From Bacillota bacterium (lineage in GTDB: Bacteria; Bacillota; Clostridia; Lachnospirales; CAG-274): 58,755 bases of DNA. Each line of letters starts with the position of its first letter. The stretch's first letter is position 1. The stretch lies in NCBI GenBank assembly GCA_017543265.1, contig JAFYGI010000025.1:1-58755 (forward strand). The letters are read 5' to 3'. The translations under genes and the position numbers were made by a program. Under the pieces are notes generated by a model that worked only from the letters and a program-made list of their open reading frames with translations, did not search any database and had not been told where the DNA came from. Shown one piece after another: positions 45,287 through 53,592 of the stretch.

Positions 45287-45345
45287 TTAGTATTGATGTA
45301 CTACTAACTTAAATACATTATAGTATTATTTTACTACTAAGTCAA
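45287..45345 (-). promoter_or_regulatory. Promoter with two NrtR-type operator candidates
   Basis: Minus strand: TTGACT (complement of 45340-45345), 17 nt, TATAAT (complement of 45317-45322). Two related 21-bp sites, 45320-45340 (overlapping the -35, spacer and -10) and 45287-45307 (just downstream), both read TTAGTAGTA-n4-AATACTA on the minus strand. Starts are 33 bp apart, about three helical turns. Site 45287-45307 is a TTAGTA...TACTAA palindrome. Confidence 0.65.
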
Positions 45346-45376
45346 GAGTTTTTTTAAAAATTTTTATTTTTTTATG

Positions 45377-45405
45377 TGGAAATAATAAAAAAATTATGGT
45401 ATAAT
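45377..45405 (+). promoter_or_regulatory. Promoter of the LURP-one-like gene
   Basis: TGGAAA (45377-45382), 17 nt, TATAAT (45400-45405). Confidence 0.5.
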
Positions 45406-45456
45406 CATATAAAAGGTATAAATAGGGATAATAAAATTTTTTTCAGAGGTATTTTT

Positions 45457-46752
45457 ATGAGATATAAAGTTTTAAAGTCAATGTCGTCCGAGGGTACGTC
45501 CATAGTCGTACCTATTGTTGTGGGTGCCGTGTTCATAGGCTCGTTTTTGCTGGTGCTTTCCATTTGTTTAAGCGCACTTGGCGGTAATTTTTCCACGCTT
45601 AATTTTGCAAGGGTGGCGGCATCGCATATGATAGAGCTTCTTATTACGGGCTTTTTGGGTGCTGTGGGTCTGTACATCCTTTACACCGTGTTTTTGCAGC
45701 GGCCCAAGATGTATCTCGGTACGGTGGTATATAAAAACTCGCTTGGCAACGGCAGCGCAAGGATGGAATTTCAGGTGGCGGCAAATGAGTCTACGGCCGC
45801 ATCGGTGTCGGGTCTTTACAGACTGGTGGTAGAGGATGACGGCACTATAAACGAGGGCGATATGTGTATAGCGGAGATAAAAGAAAGCAGCTATTGCGTA
45901 AAGACCCTCTGCAAGGTATCGGCCGAGGAAGCAAAATACATAAAGCAGCGCGGCGTGCTGGCAACGGGTCAGTCCGTAAAGACACAGACAAACTCCTACA
46001 GCGGTTTTATGGAGCTGCTGTTTAAATTTATGATGCTGTTTTTCGCCGTGGTCGGTGCGGGAATAGTGTACAGGATCATATGGTGCATAAGGACGGGAAG
46101 ACCGATATTTTCCGTAATAGCACTTGTTATACCGCTGGTCGGCACCGTGGCGGCGGCAAGGTTTGCATTCCGGGCAAAGGATAAATTTATCAGCGACAAT
46201 TCGCGCAGCATACAGCAAAAGCCCGTGGGCTACGGTCTGGAACAGCCCGAGAACAAGCTTCCGCGCAAGATACTGGTGGAGCGTGAAAACAGCACCGTAA
46301 TGGGCGGTGTACCGTCGCTGACCGTTAAAAACGAATACGGCATGCTGCTTTACCATATAGGCCGTCATGCAACAAATAACAATGCCTATGACGTGCAGAC
46401 ACCCGACGGCATATCGTGTGCGGCAATAAAGTACGACCCGATAGATATGGAAAGCTTTAAGGTAAATGTTTTCGGTGCGCACGATTTCAGCGTAAGGCGC
46501 AAGATGATTGCAAACACCAGAAGTGCTGATTACGAGATAGAGGGTCTGGACTTTTATGTACACGGCAATACCGCATTTGCAAAGCTGTTTACCCTTGACG
46601 GCACGGCGGTCTGCGATTTTGCGGCATCCGCAGCGGCCAACGGCGAAAAGCTGTCGGCAGAGGTCAAGACCGATTATGAAATGAATTTGTATATGATACT
46701 TATTGCGGTTTGCATTTCCGCAAACAACGCAAGAGAAAAGCGCCGCAGATAA
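45457..46752 (+). CDS. Membrane protein with a possible LURP-one/tubby-like C-terminal domain
   Basis: 431 aa. Two N-terminal helices (about 18-45 and 62-82), an extracellular or cytosolic ~110-residue part, two more helices (about 185-235), then a soluble domain from about 270 (R-K-I-L-V-E-R-E...L-T-V-K-N-E-Y-G-M-L-L-Y) whose beta-rich pattern recalls LURP-one/tubby-like folds. That fold call is tentative. Start 45457 has CAGAGGT upstream; the longer frame from 45376 begins inside the promoter. Function unknown. Confidence 0.6.
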   Translation: MRYKVLKSMSSEGTSIVVPIVVGAVFIGSFLLVLSICLSALGGNFSTLNFARVAASHMIELLITGFLGAVGLYILYTVFLQRPKMYLGTVVYKNSLGNGSARMEFQVAANESTAASVSGLYRLVVEDDGTINEGDMCIAEIKESSYCVKTLCKVSAEEAKYIKQRGVLATGQSVKTQTNSYSGFMELLFKFMMLFFAVVGAGIVYRIIWCIRTGRPIFSVIALVIPLVGTVAAARFAFRAKDKFISDNSRSIQQKPVGYGLEQPENKLPRKILVERENSTVMGGVPSLTVKNEYGMLLYHIGRHATNNNAYDVQTPDGISCAAIKYDPIDMESFKVNVFGAHDFSVRRKMIANTRSADYEIEGLDFYVHGNTAFAKLFTLDGTAVCDFAASAAANGEKLSAEVKTDYEMNLYMILIAVCISANNAREKRRR

Positions 46753-46760
46753 AAAACGGG

Positions 46761-46793
46761 GGGGCACTCCAAAAATGACGGGTGTCCCCTTTT
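46761..46793 (+). terminator. Terminator of the LURP-one-like gene
   Basis: G-rich/C-rich stem (GGGGCAC...GTGTCCCC with a one-base bulge) followed by TTTT. Confidence 0.5.
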
Positions 46794-46820
46794 GATATTT
46801 ATGCGCGGTAAAAATTTATA

Positions 46821-46875
46821 TTGACAAACAGAGAATACCGTGCTAATATAGTAAACATATCTAAATGATATGTTT
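46821..46875 (+). promoter_or_regulatory. Promoter and palindromic operator of the ECF S component
   Basis: TTGACA (46821-46826), 17 nt, TAATAT (46844-46849). Four bases after the -10 is a perfect inverted repeat, AAACATATC / GATATGTTT (46853-46861 and 46867-46875) with a 5-nt spacer, a likely repressor site at the transcription start. The cognate regulator is not in the window as far as I can tell. Confidence 0.7.
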
Positions 46876-46894
46876 ATACAAGGGAGGAGTATAT

Positions 46895-47416
46895 ATGAAC
46901 AAAAAATTTACAACAAGGGATATAACCGCAACATCCATTGCCGCTGCGCTGGTATTTGTGATGACGTTTTTTTTGAAGATACCCGCGCCCGGCGGATACA
47001 CACACCTCGGCGACTGCATGATATTTATTTCCGTTATGCTGCTCGGCACGCGCAGGGGTGCGCTTGCGGGGGGTATAGGTGCGGCGCTTGCCGACGCGCT
47101 GGGCGGCTACACGCATTATATAGTGCCGTCGTTTTTTATAAAGGCAATAATGGCTGTGATAATGGGATTTTTTACATATAAGATATTTAAGGACAAAAAG
47201 TGGGGCTGGCTGCCCGGCGCATTTGTCGGCGGTGCGGTTCAGGTATTTTTGTATACAGTCATAAAAATACCCATGTACGATCTGGAATATGCGCTTGTGC
47301 GTCTGCCGGGAAATATTTTGCAGACGGGTACGGGCATAATCATTGCCGCGTTTATAATAGCCGTGCTTGATAAAAGCGGTATGCTTAATAAATTAAGATT
47401 GGAAGAAAAACATTAA
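46895..47416 (+). CDS. ECF transporter S component
   Basis: 173-aa integral membrane substrate-binding subunit of an energy-coupling-factor importer, about six helices. The G-G-Y-T-H-L-G-D-C-M-I-F segment and the short basic N-terminus (M-N-K-K-F-T-T-R-D) fit the family. The shared EcfA/A'/T module is not in the window. Substrate cannot be set; related members take up pyrimidine, pyridoxine or similar vitamins. Start at 46895 with AGGGAGGAG upstream, not 46865, which lies within the inverted repeat. Confidence 0.85.
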   Translation: MNKKFTTRDITATSIAAALVFVMTFFLKIPAPGGYTHLGDCMIFISVMLLGTRRGALAGGIGAALADALGGYTHYIVPSFFIKAIMAVIMGFFTYKIFKDKKWGWLPGAFVGGAVQVFLYTVIKIPMYDLEYALVRLPGNILQTGTGIIIAAFIIAVLDKSGMLNKLRLEEKH

Positions 47417-47417
47417 A

Positions 47418-47440
47418 AAAGGGGGCTAAAAGCCCCCTTT
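47418..47440. terminator. Bidirectional terminator between ECF-S and recJ
   Basis: AAAGGGGGCT / AGCCCCCTTT stem with an AAA loop and A/T flanks, between convergent stop codons. Confidence 0.85.
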
Positions 47441-49182
47441 TATCGTATATCGACAATATTAAGCTGTAAATAATCCGTGCCGTTATATGTATTTATTTCA
47501 ACCGAATATGCTATATCGACGGAAAGGTGCATTTTAAGCGTATTTCCGTTTTCGAGCGGCTGTATGTATCCGTCTTTTTGGTGCTTGGCCAAAAGCTCCT
47601 TTATACTGTCCGCGCCGTTAAAAAATATGCCGCGCACCTGCCTGCCCGAGGCGTTTGAAAACGTAAGCTGTGCAATGTTTTTCTCCGCACCCACAAAGCG
47701 CACGGTGCGCAGGTCGATACCGTTGGTGCAAAAGCGCGGTGTTTCGTTGCCCTTGCCGTAGGGCTGCAATATCGCAAGCTGCCGTGCAAGCTCAAGATCT
47801 ATCTCGTCAAAGGGTATCTCGCATTCAAGCGTGACGGAGGGGACCATTTCGTTTATATCAAGTGTGCAGCTTTCATTGAGGGATCTGCGCAGCTTGTCTA
47901 TGTTTTCCCGCGGCAGGGAAAAGCCCACCGCCATACTGTGGCCGCCAAACTTGGTAAAAAGCGGACGAAATGCCGACATATTGCCGAAAAGGTCGTATTC
48001 GTCGATCGAGCGTCCCGAGCCCTTGCAGCCGTTTTCGCTGTCGGTTATGACAAGAGTGGGGCGGTAGAAACGCTCCCGCACACGGCTGGCAACAAGCCCC
48101 GCAACGCTTTCGTGCACATCGGGGGCATACAGCACCTGCACGGGCTGTGACGGGTCGGCCTTTTGTATAAGAAGCTCGGCCGCTCTGTTCATTATTTCCT
48201 TGCGCTCGGTGTTTTTCTGCACCAGCAGACGTGCGTATTCCACGGCCTTTTCGCTGTTATCCGATATAAAAAGCTCCACAGCCTCCGATGCGGCCTCCAG
48301 CCTGCCGACTGCGTTTATACAGGGGCCTATCATAAAGCCGATGGTGTAGGTGGTCACCTCACCGCCGGGTTTTACAAGCATATCCTTCAATATGCGCAGT
48401 CCCTTGTTTTTTATGTCGCGGTTAAGCAAAAACAGGGCGTTTTTTACCAATATGCGGTTGTCCTGCGTCAGCGGCACTATATCGCATACCGTGGCTATGC
48501 CCGCAAAGGTTATCAGCTCGCGGTCGAGGGGGAACGGTACTTTGATATAGCCGAAAAATTCCTTTATAAAACGGTAGCAAAGTCCGCCCGCGCACATCTC
48601 GCGGAAGGGGTAGGTGCTGTCGGTGCGCTTGCAGTCCACGACCGCATCGGCGCAGGGAAGCTTCTGCACGCCGTCTTCGATTATCGGCTCATGGTGGTCA
48701 AGCACGATGACCCGCATACCCAGCTTTTTGGCAAGGCTTATCTCGTCAAGTGCCGCTATGCCGTTGTCACAGGTCACAAGCAGTCGGCAGCCGTTTTCGC
48801 TTATGCGCTCCACGGCGGCGGCATTAAGCCCGTAGCCGTCATGCACGCGGTGCGGCACATAAAAGCTTGCGTCTGCGCCCAGATGCGAAAGACCGCGGTA
48901 AAGTATCACCGTGGACATAACGCCGTCCGCATCGTAATCGCCGTAGATACATATTTTGGTCTTTGTGCGCAGGGCATCCGACAAAAGCGCGAGCGCCTTT
49001 TCAAAATCGTTTATCAAAAATGCGTCGGGCAGGTCCTTTGACGAGGTGTGTATGAATTTTTGTATATCGTCCTTATCGGTAAGGCCGCGGTTTGCAAGCA
49101 CAGCCGCCGTAACGGGCAGCAGGGCGTTTTGCGCCGCCGTCTGTGCCGCCGCCGCGTTTTCGGGAAGCATTTTCCATTTCAT
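47440..49182 (-). CDS. recJ: Single-stranded-DNA exonuclease RecJ
   Basis: 580-aa 5'-3' exonuclease of the DHH superfamily used in recombination and mismatch/base-excision repair. G-D-Y-D-A-D-G (about 82-88) and V-L-D-H-H-E-P supply metal ligands; DHHA1 contains S-G-R-S-I and G-G-H-S-M-A-V-G-F-S. A C-terminal OB fold follows. Length and order are typical. Confidence 0.95.
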   Translation of the reverse strand: MKWKMLPENAAAAQTAAQNALLPVTAAVLANRGLTDKDDIQKFIHTSSKDLPDAFLINDFEKALALLSDALRTKTKICIYGDYDADGVMSTVILYRGLSHLGADASFYVPHRVHDGYGLNAAAVERISENGCRLLVTCDNGIAALDEISLAKKLGMRVIVLDHHEPIIEDGVQKLPCADAVVDCKRTDSTYPFREMCAGGLCYRFIKEFFGYIKVPFPLDRELITFAGIATVCDIVPLTQDNRILVKNALFLLNRDIKNKGLRILKDMLVKPGGEVTTYTIGFMIGPCINAVGRLEAASEAVELFISDNSEKAVEYARLLVQKNTERKEIMNRAAELLIQKADPSQPVQVLYAPDVHESVAGLVASRVRERFYRPTLVITDSENGCKGSGRSIDEYDLFGNMSAFRPLFTKFGGHSMAVGFSLPRENIDKLRRSLNESCTLDINEMVPSVTLECEIPFDEIDLELARQLAILQPYGKGNETPRFCTNGIDLRTVRFVGAEKNIAQLTFSNASGRQVRGIFFNGADSIKELLAKHQKDGYIQPLENGNTLKMHLSVDIAYSVEINTYNGTDYLQLNIVDIR

Positions 49183-49202
49183 TTGTTTTGTCCTTTACAA
49201 TA

Positions 49203-49223
49203 AAAAAAGCCGTACAATGCGGC
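49203..49223 (-). terminator. Terminator after the 6S-like RNA, before recJ
   Basis: On the minus strand GCCG, 7-nt loop, CGGC and a run of T. Confidence 0.55.
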
Positions 49224-49258
49224 AATAAAAAACCCGAAATGCCGCTGCCATTTTTTGA

Positions 49259-49438
49259 CACCTATCAAAGATAGGTGGGCAACCGCAACCAATCATCTGC
49301 CCTCCTCTGCCCAAAGGGAATTAGCTTGAGGCCCGACATCAGAAGTGGTATATAGGAATCCCTTTTGTGTCATGTAGGTTCAAAAATTATGGCTGGCGCA
49401 CATTTCAGGATATAGATGTGATTGATTATTTTTTTGTT
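49259..49438 (-). ncRNA. ssrS: Probable 6S RNA
   Basis: About 180 nt, non-coding, with its own promoter. On the minus strand the ends can pair (CCAGCCAT with ATGATTGG, one mismatch). Inside them is a large internal loop, and an inner helix AAAGGGAttcc / aattCCCTTT closes the terminal part. The 3' end is a CACCTATC / GATAGGTG hairpin. A long rod with a central bubble, ~180 nt, upstream of recJ in the same direction, fits Firmicutes 6S RNA, which binds RNA polymerase holoenzyme. Exact ends are estimates; no covariance search was possible. Confidence 0.55.
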
Positions 49439-49444
49439 ATACTT

Positions 49445-49473
49445 ATTATACTCCATAATAAAAAAAATAGCAA
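49445..49473 (-). promoter_or_regulatory. Promoter of the 6S-like RNA
   Basis: Minus strand TTGCTA (complement of 49468-49473), 17 nt, TATAAT (complement of 49445-49450), placing the transcript start near 49438. Confidence 0.6.
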
Positions 49474-49588
49474 TACCCAAATTCAATTTTTTATAAATTT
49501 TTTTGAAAAAATTGCCGTAAAATTATAGAACAGAACGCAATTTGGCATATCTTATTGTGAACAATTTAACAAAAAGTGAAAATTTTGG

Positions 49589-49617
49589 TTGTAAATTTGT
49601 TTAATGTGTGGTATAAT
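49589..49617 (+). promoter_or_regulatory. Promoter of the aldolase gene
   Basis: TTGTAA (49589-49594), 17 nt, TATAAT (49612-49617). The upstream 100 bp are very A/T-rich with A-tracts, like an UP element. AAAGGAGGA precedes the start codon. Confidence 0.7.
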
Positions 49618-49669
49618 CTTTCTATAGATAAAATAAGGGGTACGAATACCCCAAAAGGAGGAATAATTT

Positions 49670-50617
49670 ATGGCATTGGTCACATCTGCTGAAATGTTCA
49701 AAAAGGCTTACGAGGGCAAGTACGCAATAGGTGCCTTCAATATCAACAACATGGAGATAATCCAGGGTGTTACGCGCGGCGCGGCAAAGATGAACTCGGC
49801 TGTTATTTTACAGTGTTCAAAAAGTGCGCTTAAGTATGCGGGCCCCAAGTATCTTTACGGCATGGTACAAGCTGCCATAGAGGAAACCGGCATCGATATC
49901 GCGCTGCACCTTGACCACGGTCCCGATCTCGAGACCTGTAAGCTTTGTGTTGAAAACGGTTTTACATCCGTAATGTTCGACGGTTCTCATTTCGAGTATG
50001 AGGAAAACGTTGCAAAGACAAAAGAGGTAGTTGAGTATGCACACGCACACGGCGTTGTTGTTGAGGCGGAGCTCGGCAAGCTTGCGGGCGTTGAGGATGA
50101 GGTAAAGGTAGATGCGAAAAACGCTACCTATACAGACCCCGACCAGGCAGTTGACTTTGTTTCAAGAACGGGCGTTGACTCGCTTGCCATCGCGATCGGT
50201 ACAAGCCATGGCGCATACAAGTTCAAGGGCGAGGCAAAGCTTGACTTTGACCGTCTTGAGGTAATCACAAAGAAGCTTGATGAAGCGGGCTTCCCCAAGT
50301 ATCCCATCGTTTTGCACGGTGCATCGAGTGTTGACCCCGCAGTTATAGAGCTTTGCAATAAGTACGGCGGCGCATTGAAGGGCGCAAGCGGCATCCCCTA
50401 CGATATGTTAAGAAAGGCAGCAAGTCTCGGTGTTTGCAAGATAAATATGGACACGGATATCCGTCTTGCCATGACAGCGGGCATCAGACAGGAGTTTGCA
50501 AATAAGCCCGAAGCTTTTGATCCGCGCGGTTATCTCGGCGTTGCAAGGGATATGATACAGGAGCTTGTTGAAAACAAAATAGCAAATGTTCTGGGCTCCA
50601 AGGATTCCATGAAATAA
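49670..50617 (+). CDS. fba: Fructose-bisphosphate aldolase, class II
   Basis: 315-aa zinc-dependent glycolytic/gluconeogenic aldolase. H80, D82 and H83 in H-L-D-H-G-P supply the metal site with later His (G-T-S-H-G-A-Y and L-H-G-A-S-S); N-M-D-T-D binds the substrate phosphate. Codon use shifts toward ATC, GTT and CTT, consistent with high expression. Confidence 0.95.
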   Translation: MALVTSAEMFKKAYEGKYAIGAFNINNMEIIQGVTRGAAKMNSAVILQCSKSALKYAGPKYLYGMVQAAIEETGIDIALHLDHGPDLETCKLCVENGFTSVMFDGSHFEYEENVAKTKEVVEYAHAHGVVVEAELGKLAGVEDEVKVDAKNATYTDPDQAVDFVSRTGVDSLAIAIGTSHGAYKFKGEAKLDFDRLEVITKKLDEAGFPKYPIVLHGASSVDPAVIELCNKYGGALKGASGIPYDMLRKAASLGVCKINMDTDIRLAMTAGIRQEFANKPEAFDPRGYLGVARDMIQELVENKIANVLGSKDSMK

Positions 50618-50691
50618 AAATAAAAAAAATACAAAAAAAGTGTTGACTTTTTTGTCGTTTTATGTTTAAGTATTAATAATAACCTTTATTC

Positions 50692-50737
50692 ACAGAAGAT
50701 GTATATATTTGCTTGTATGTACATCTTCTGTCTTTTT
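50692..50737 (+). terminator. Terminator between fba and guaB
   Basis: Perfect 12-bp stem ACAGAAGATGTA / TACATCTTCTGT with a 16-nt loop and CTTTTT. The guaB ribosome binding site follows 15 nt later, so it could also act as a leader attenuator. A TTGACT lies at 50643 but no good -10 is found at the right distance. Confidence 0.75.
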
Positions 50738-50766
50738 AAAACGACATGGGAAAAGGAGCGAGAAAA

Positions 50767-52278
50767 ATGGCGTACTACTACAGCGAACCGTCACATACAT
50801 TCAGTGAATATCTTTTGGTACCGGGCTATTCGTCTGCCGAGTGCATACCGCAGAATACAAGCCTGAGAACACCTATAGTAAAATACAGGAAGGGTCAGGA
50901 GGATTCTCCCTTACATATGAATATACCGCTTGTTTCGGCTATCATGCAGTCGGTATCGGATGACAAGATGGCTATCGCACTTGCAAAGGAGGGCGGTATA
51001 TCCTTTATTTACGGTTCACAGACCGTTGAGGATCAGGCCGACATGGTAAGACGTGTTAAAAGCCACAAGGCGGGTTTCGTTGTAAGTGACTCCAACATCC
51101 GTCCGGATCAGACACTTCAGGATATACTTGATCTTAAGGAAAAAAGCGGCCATGCAACGGTTGCCGTTACGGAAGACGGTACATCACAGGGCAGGCTTTT
51201 GGGTATAGTTACCAGCCGTGACTACAGAATAAGCCGTATGGACAGGGCAACAAAGGTGTCCGAGTTTATGACCCCCATAGATAAGGTGATTTACGCCGAG
51301 GAGGGCACATCGCTTAAAGAGGCAAACAACATTATCTGGGACAACAAGCTCAATGCATTGCCCATAGTAAGCAAGGACGGCAGACTGGTAGCCTTTGTAT
51401 TCAGAAAAGACTATGACTCTCACAAGGAAAACCCGCTTGAACTGCTTGATGCACACAAGCGCTACATTGTCGGCGCAGGTATCAATACCCGTGATTATGC
51501 GGAGCGTGTACCCGCACTTGTGGAGGCGGGCGCAGATATCCTTTGCATCGACTCCTCCGAGGGCTTTTCGGAGTGGCAGAAGCTCACTATAGACTGGATA
51601 AGACAAAACTACGGCGACAGCGTAAAGGTCGGCGCGGGCAATGTTGTTGACAGGGACGGCTTCCGCTTCCTTGCCGAGGCCGGCGCGGACTTTGTAAAGA
51701 TAGGTATAGGCGGCGGTTCTATTTGTATCACCCGTGAAACAAAGGGTATAGGCCGCGGTCAGGCAACGGCCGTTATCGAGGTCGCTGCGGCAAGAGACGA
51801 ATACTACAAGGAAACGGGTATTTATGTACCTATCTGCGCAGACGGCGGTATCGTACATGACTACCATATCACGCTTGCACTTGCAATGGGCTGTGATTTC
51901 TGTATGCTGGGACGCTATTTCTCACGCTTTGAGGAAAGCCCGACAAACAAGGTCATCGTAAACGGTAATTATATGAAGGAATACTGGGGCGAGGGCTCTG
52001 CGCGTGCAAGAAACTGGCAGCGTTATGACCTCGGCGGCGACAAGAAGCTTTCGTTTGAAGAGGGCGTGGACAGCTATGTTCCCTACGCAGGCTATCTTCA
52101 CGATAACCTTGCCGTTACCCTTGCAAAGATAAAGCATACGATGTGCAACTGCGGTGCGCTGAGCATCCCCGAGTTACAGGAAAAGGCAAAGCTTACGCTT
52201 GTTTCTTCCGTAAGTATCATCGAGGGCGGTGCGCATGATGTTGTGCTGAAAGACCAGAATATAACACCTGTAAAATAA
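50767..52278 (+). CDS. guaB: IMP dehydrogenase
   Basis: 503 aa. Oxidises IMP to XMP with NAD, the committed step of GMP synthesis. Two CBS domains lie at about 95-215. The catalytic loop is [12 protein letters not shown], Cys at about residue 320; most IMPDHs read G-P-G-S-I-C-T-T-R, so this belongs to a divergent subgroup. A flap with Y-F-S-R-F-E-E and a long C-terminal segment follow. Start 50767 is chosen because AAAAGGAGCG lies just upstream; an in-frame ATG at 50746 precedes that site. Confidence 0.92.
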   Translation: MAYYYSEPSHTFSEYLLVPGYSSAECIPQNTSLRTPIVKYRKGQEDSPLHMNIPLVSAIMQSVSDDKMAIALAKEGGISFIYGSQTVEDQADMVRRVKSHKAGFVVSDSNIRPDQTLQDILDLKEKSGHATVAVTEDGTSQGRLLGIVTSRDYRISRMDRATKVSEFMTPIDKVIYAEEGTSLKEANNIIWDNKLNALPIVSKDGRLVAFVFRKDYDSHKENPLELLDAHKRYIVGAGINTRDYAERVPALVEAGADILCIDSSEGFSEWQKLTIDWIRQNYGDSVKVGAGNVVDRDGFRFLAEAGADFVKIGIGGGSICITRETKGIGRGQATAVIEVAAARDEYYKETGIYVPICADGGIVHDYHITLALAMGCDFCMLGRYFSRFEESPTNKVIVNGNYMKEYWGEGSARARNWQRYDLGGDKKLSFEEGVDSYVPYAGYLHDNLAVTLAKIKHTMCNCGALSIPELQEKAKLTLVSSVSIIEGGAHDVVLKDQNITPVK

Positions 52279-52288
52279 AACGAAAAAA

Positions 52289-52334
52289 AGCGGATATATC
52301 TCTTTAAGATGGGAGATATATCCGCTTGTTTTTT
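52289..52334. terminator. guaB terminator
   Basis: Perfect 14-bp stem AGCGGATATATCTC with its complement at 52313-52326, 10-nt loop, then TGTTTTTT; A-rich on the other side, so it may also serve the convergent diguanylate cyclase gene. Confidence 0.9.
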
Positions 52335-52344
52335 GTGTATTCTT

Positions 52345-53427
52345 TTATTCCGTTTTGCATACAACGCGGTTTTTGCCGTTGTGCTTGCCGTAATACAGGT
52401 TTTTATCCGCAATATCCATCATCTGCTCGGCTGTAAGGCCGTCCCTGTACGCACATACGCCTATCGTTACGGTGACGGAAACATTTATATCGTCTTTGTG
52501 GTGTATGCGTCCGTTTTCTATATCCGCGCGTATCTTTTCCGCAGTTTCGGCTGCGGTCTTTTCGTCCTCATTCACAAGTACAAGTATTTCCTCGCCGCCC
52601 CAGCGAAAGACAACGTCGTCATTCTTTACGCCCGATGATATGGTGTTTGCCACAAATTTAAGCACATTGTCGCCGCAGTCGTGGCCGTAGGTGTCGTTTA
52701 CCCGCTTAAAGTCATCAATATCAAGCATCATAAGGCTGAATGTGGATGTACCTGCGGTCGCTTTTTTATATGCCTCATTAATATAGCTGTCCATTCTGCG
52801 CCTTGTCAGCAGATGTGTCAGGGGGTCGCGGTAGACATATTTTTCCAGCTCTTCCACAAGGAACTTCCCGCCGAAAAACGTAACTATGTTTATACACAGC
52901 ATCGTAAGGATGATGCAGACTATCCTGAATGTCATATTCGCAACAAAAAATTCGTCACGCACGGGCAAAAGCAGATCGCCCTTTACAAACCACGAAATGA
53001 CCATTGATACGACAAGCCCCAAAGAGGTAAAGCTTACCAGCTTTGTATCAAAGAAAAAAGCCTCGCCCAGGGTAAACAGCAGGCAAAACGCCCAAAGGTC
53101 ACGGAAGGGCCATATATAGGAAATGGCGTTCCATTGTATTATGGCAATGATCGCCGCCGTGTATTTTCCGTAGATAAGCTTTTGACGTATAACAAAGCCG
53201 TTTTTGTCAAAGCCCGTTTTTATAAAATACAGACCCGTCACAAGAAATGATATATCCACTATGTCAAAAAGCCACATCAAAAACTCGTTAATGTCCGGAT
53301 AATAGCCCAGATAGTGCAGTAGGGTTATGGTTATGCTTGCACACAGACAGGATATGGGGATAACAAGCATGATTATTTTGTAAACGCGGTTGGTATAGGC
53401 ATCAAGCGCGGTCAATTCTCCGTTCAT
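52345..53427 (-). CDS. Membrane-bound diguanylate cyclase (GGDEF)
   Basis: 360 aa. About six helices (residues 15-185) form an uncharacterised membrane sensor. The GGDEF domain begins R-D-P-L-T-H-L-L-T-R-R-R-M-D and carries the active-site loop G-G-E-E-I (about 275-279), a common active variant, so it should make cyclic di-GMP. The allosteric I-site R-x-x-D is not conserved (K-N-D-D), so product inhibition at that site is unlikely. Start 53427: AAGGAGG is about 8 nt upstream; ATG 53433 is too close to it. Confidence 0.88.
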   Translation of the reverse strand: MNGELTALDAYTNRVYKIIMLVIPISCLCASITITLLHYLGYYPDINEFLMWLFDIVDISFLVTGLYFIKTGFDKNGFVIRQKLIYGKYTAAIIAIIQWNAISYIWPFRDLWAFCLLFTLGEAFFFDTKLVSFTSLGLVVSMVISWFVKGDLLLPVRDEFFVANMTFRIVCIILTMLCINIVTFFGGKFLVEELEKYVYRDPLTHLLTRRRMDSYINEAYKKATAGTSTFSLMMLDIDDFKRVNDTYGHDCGDNVLKFVANTISSGVKNDDVVFRWGGEEILVLVNEDEKTAAETAEKIRADIENGRIHHKDDINVSVTVTIGVCAYRDGLTAEQMMDIADKNLYYGKHNGKNRVVCKTE

Positions 53428-53592
53428 AAGCATTCCTCCTTCTTTATCGGTTTGCCGACAGGTGCTTCTAATGAAATTATAGCATAATAAAACATATAAT
53501 TCAATGGATTTGCGAATAATGCCCGAAATTCGTTTCTGCACAAAAAAATGTCGGCAAATCAATGCCGACAGCAGAAAAATTTATCATTTCGG

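Noticed and set aside
50618..50766. Purine riboswitch ahead of IMP dehydrogenase
   Set aside because: No three-way junction or conserved purine-aptamer core; only a simple hairpin and T-run are present.
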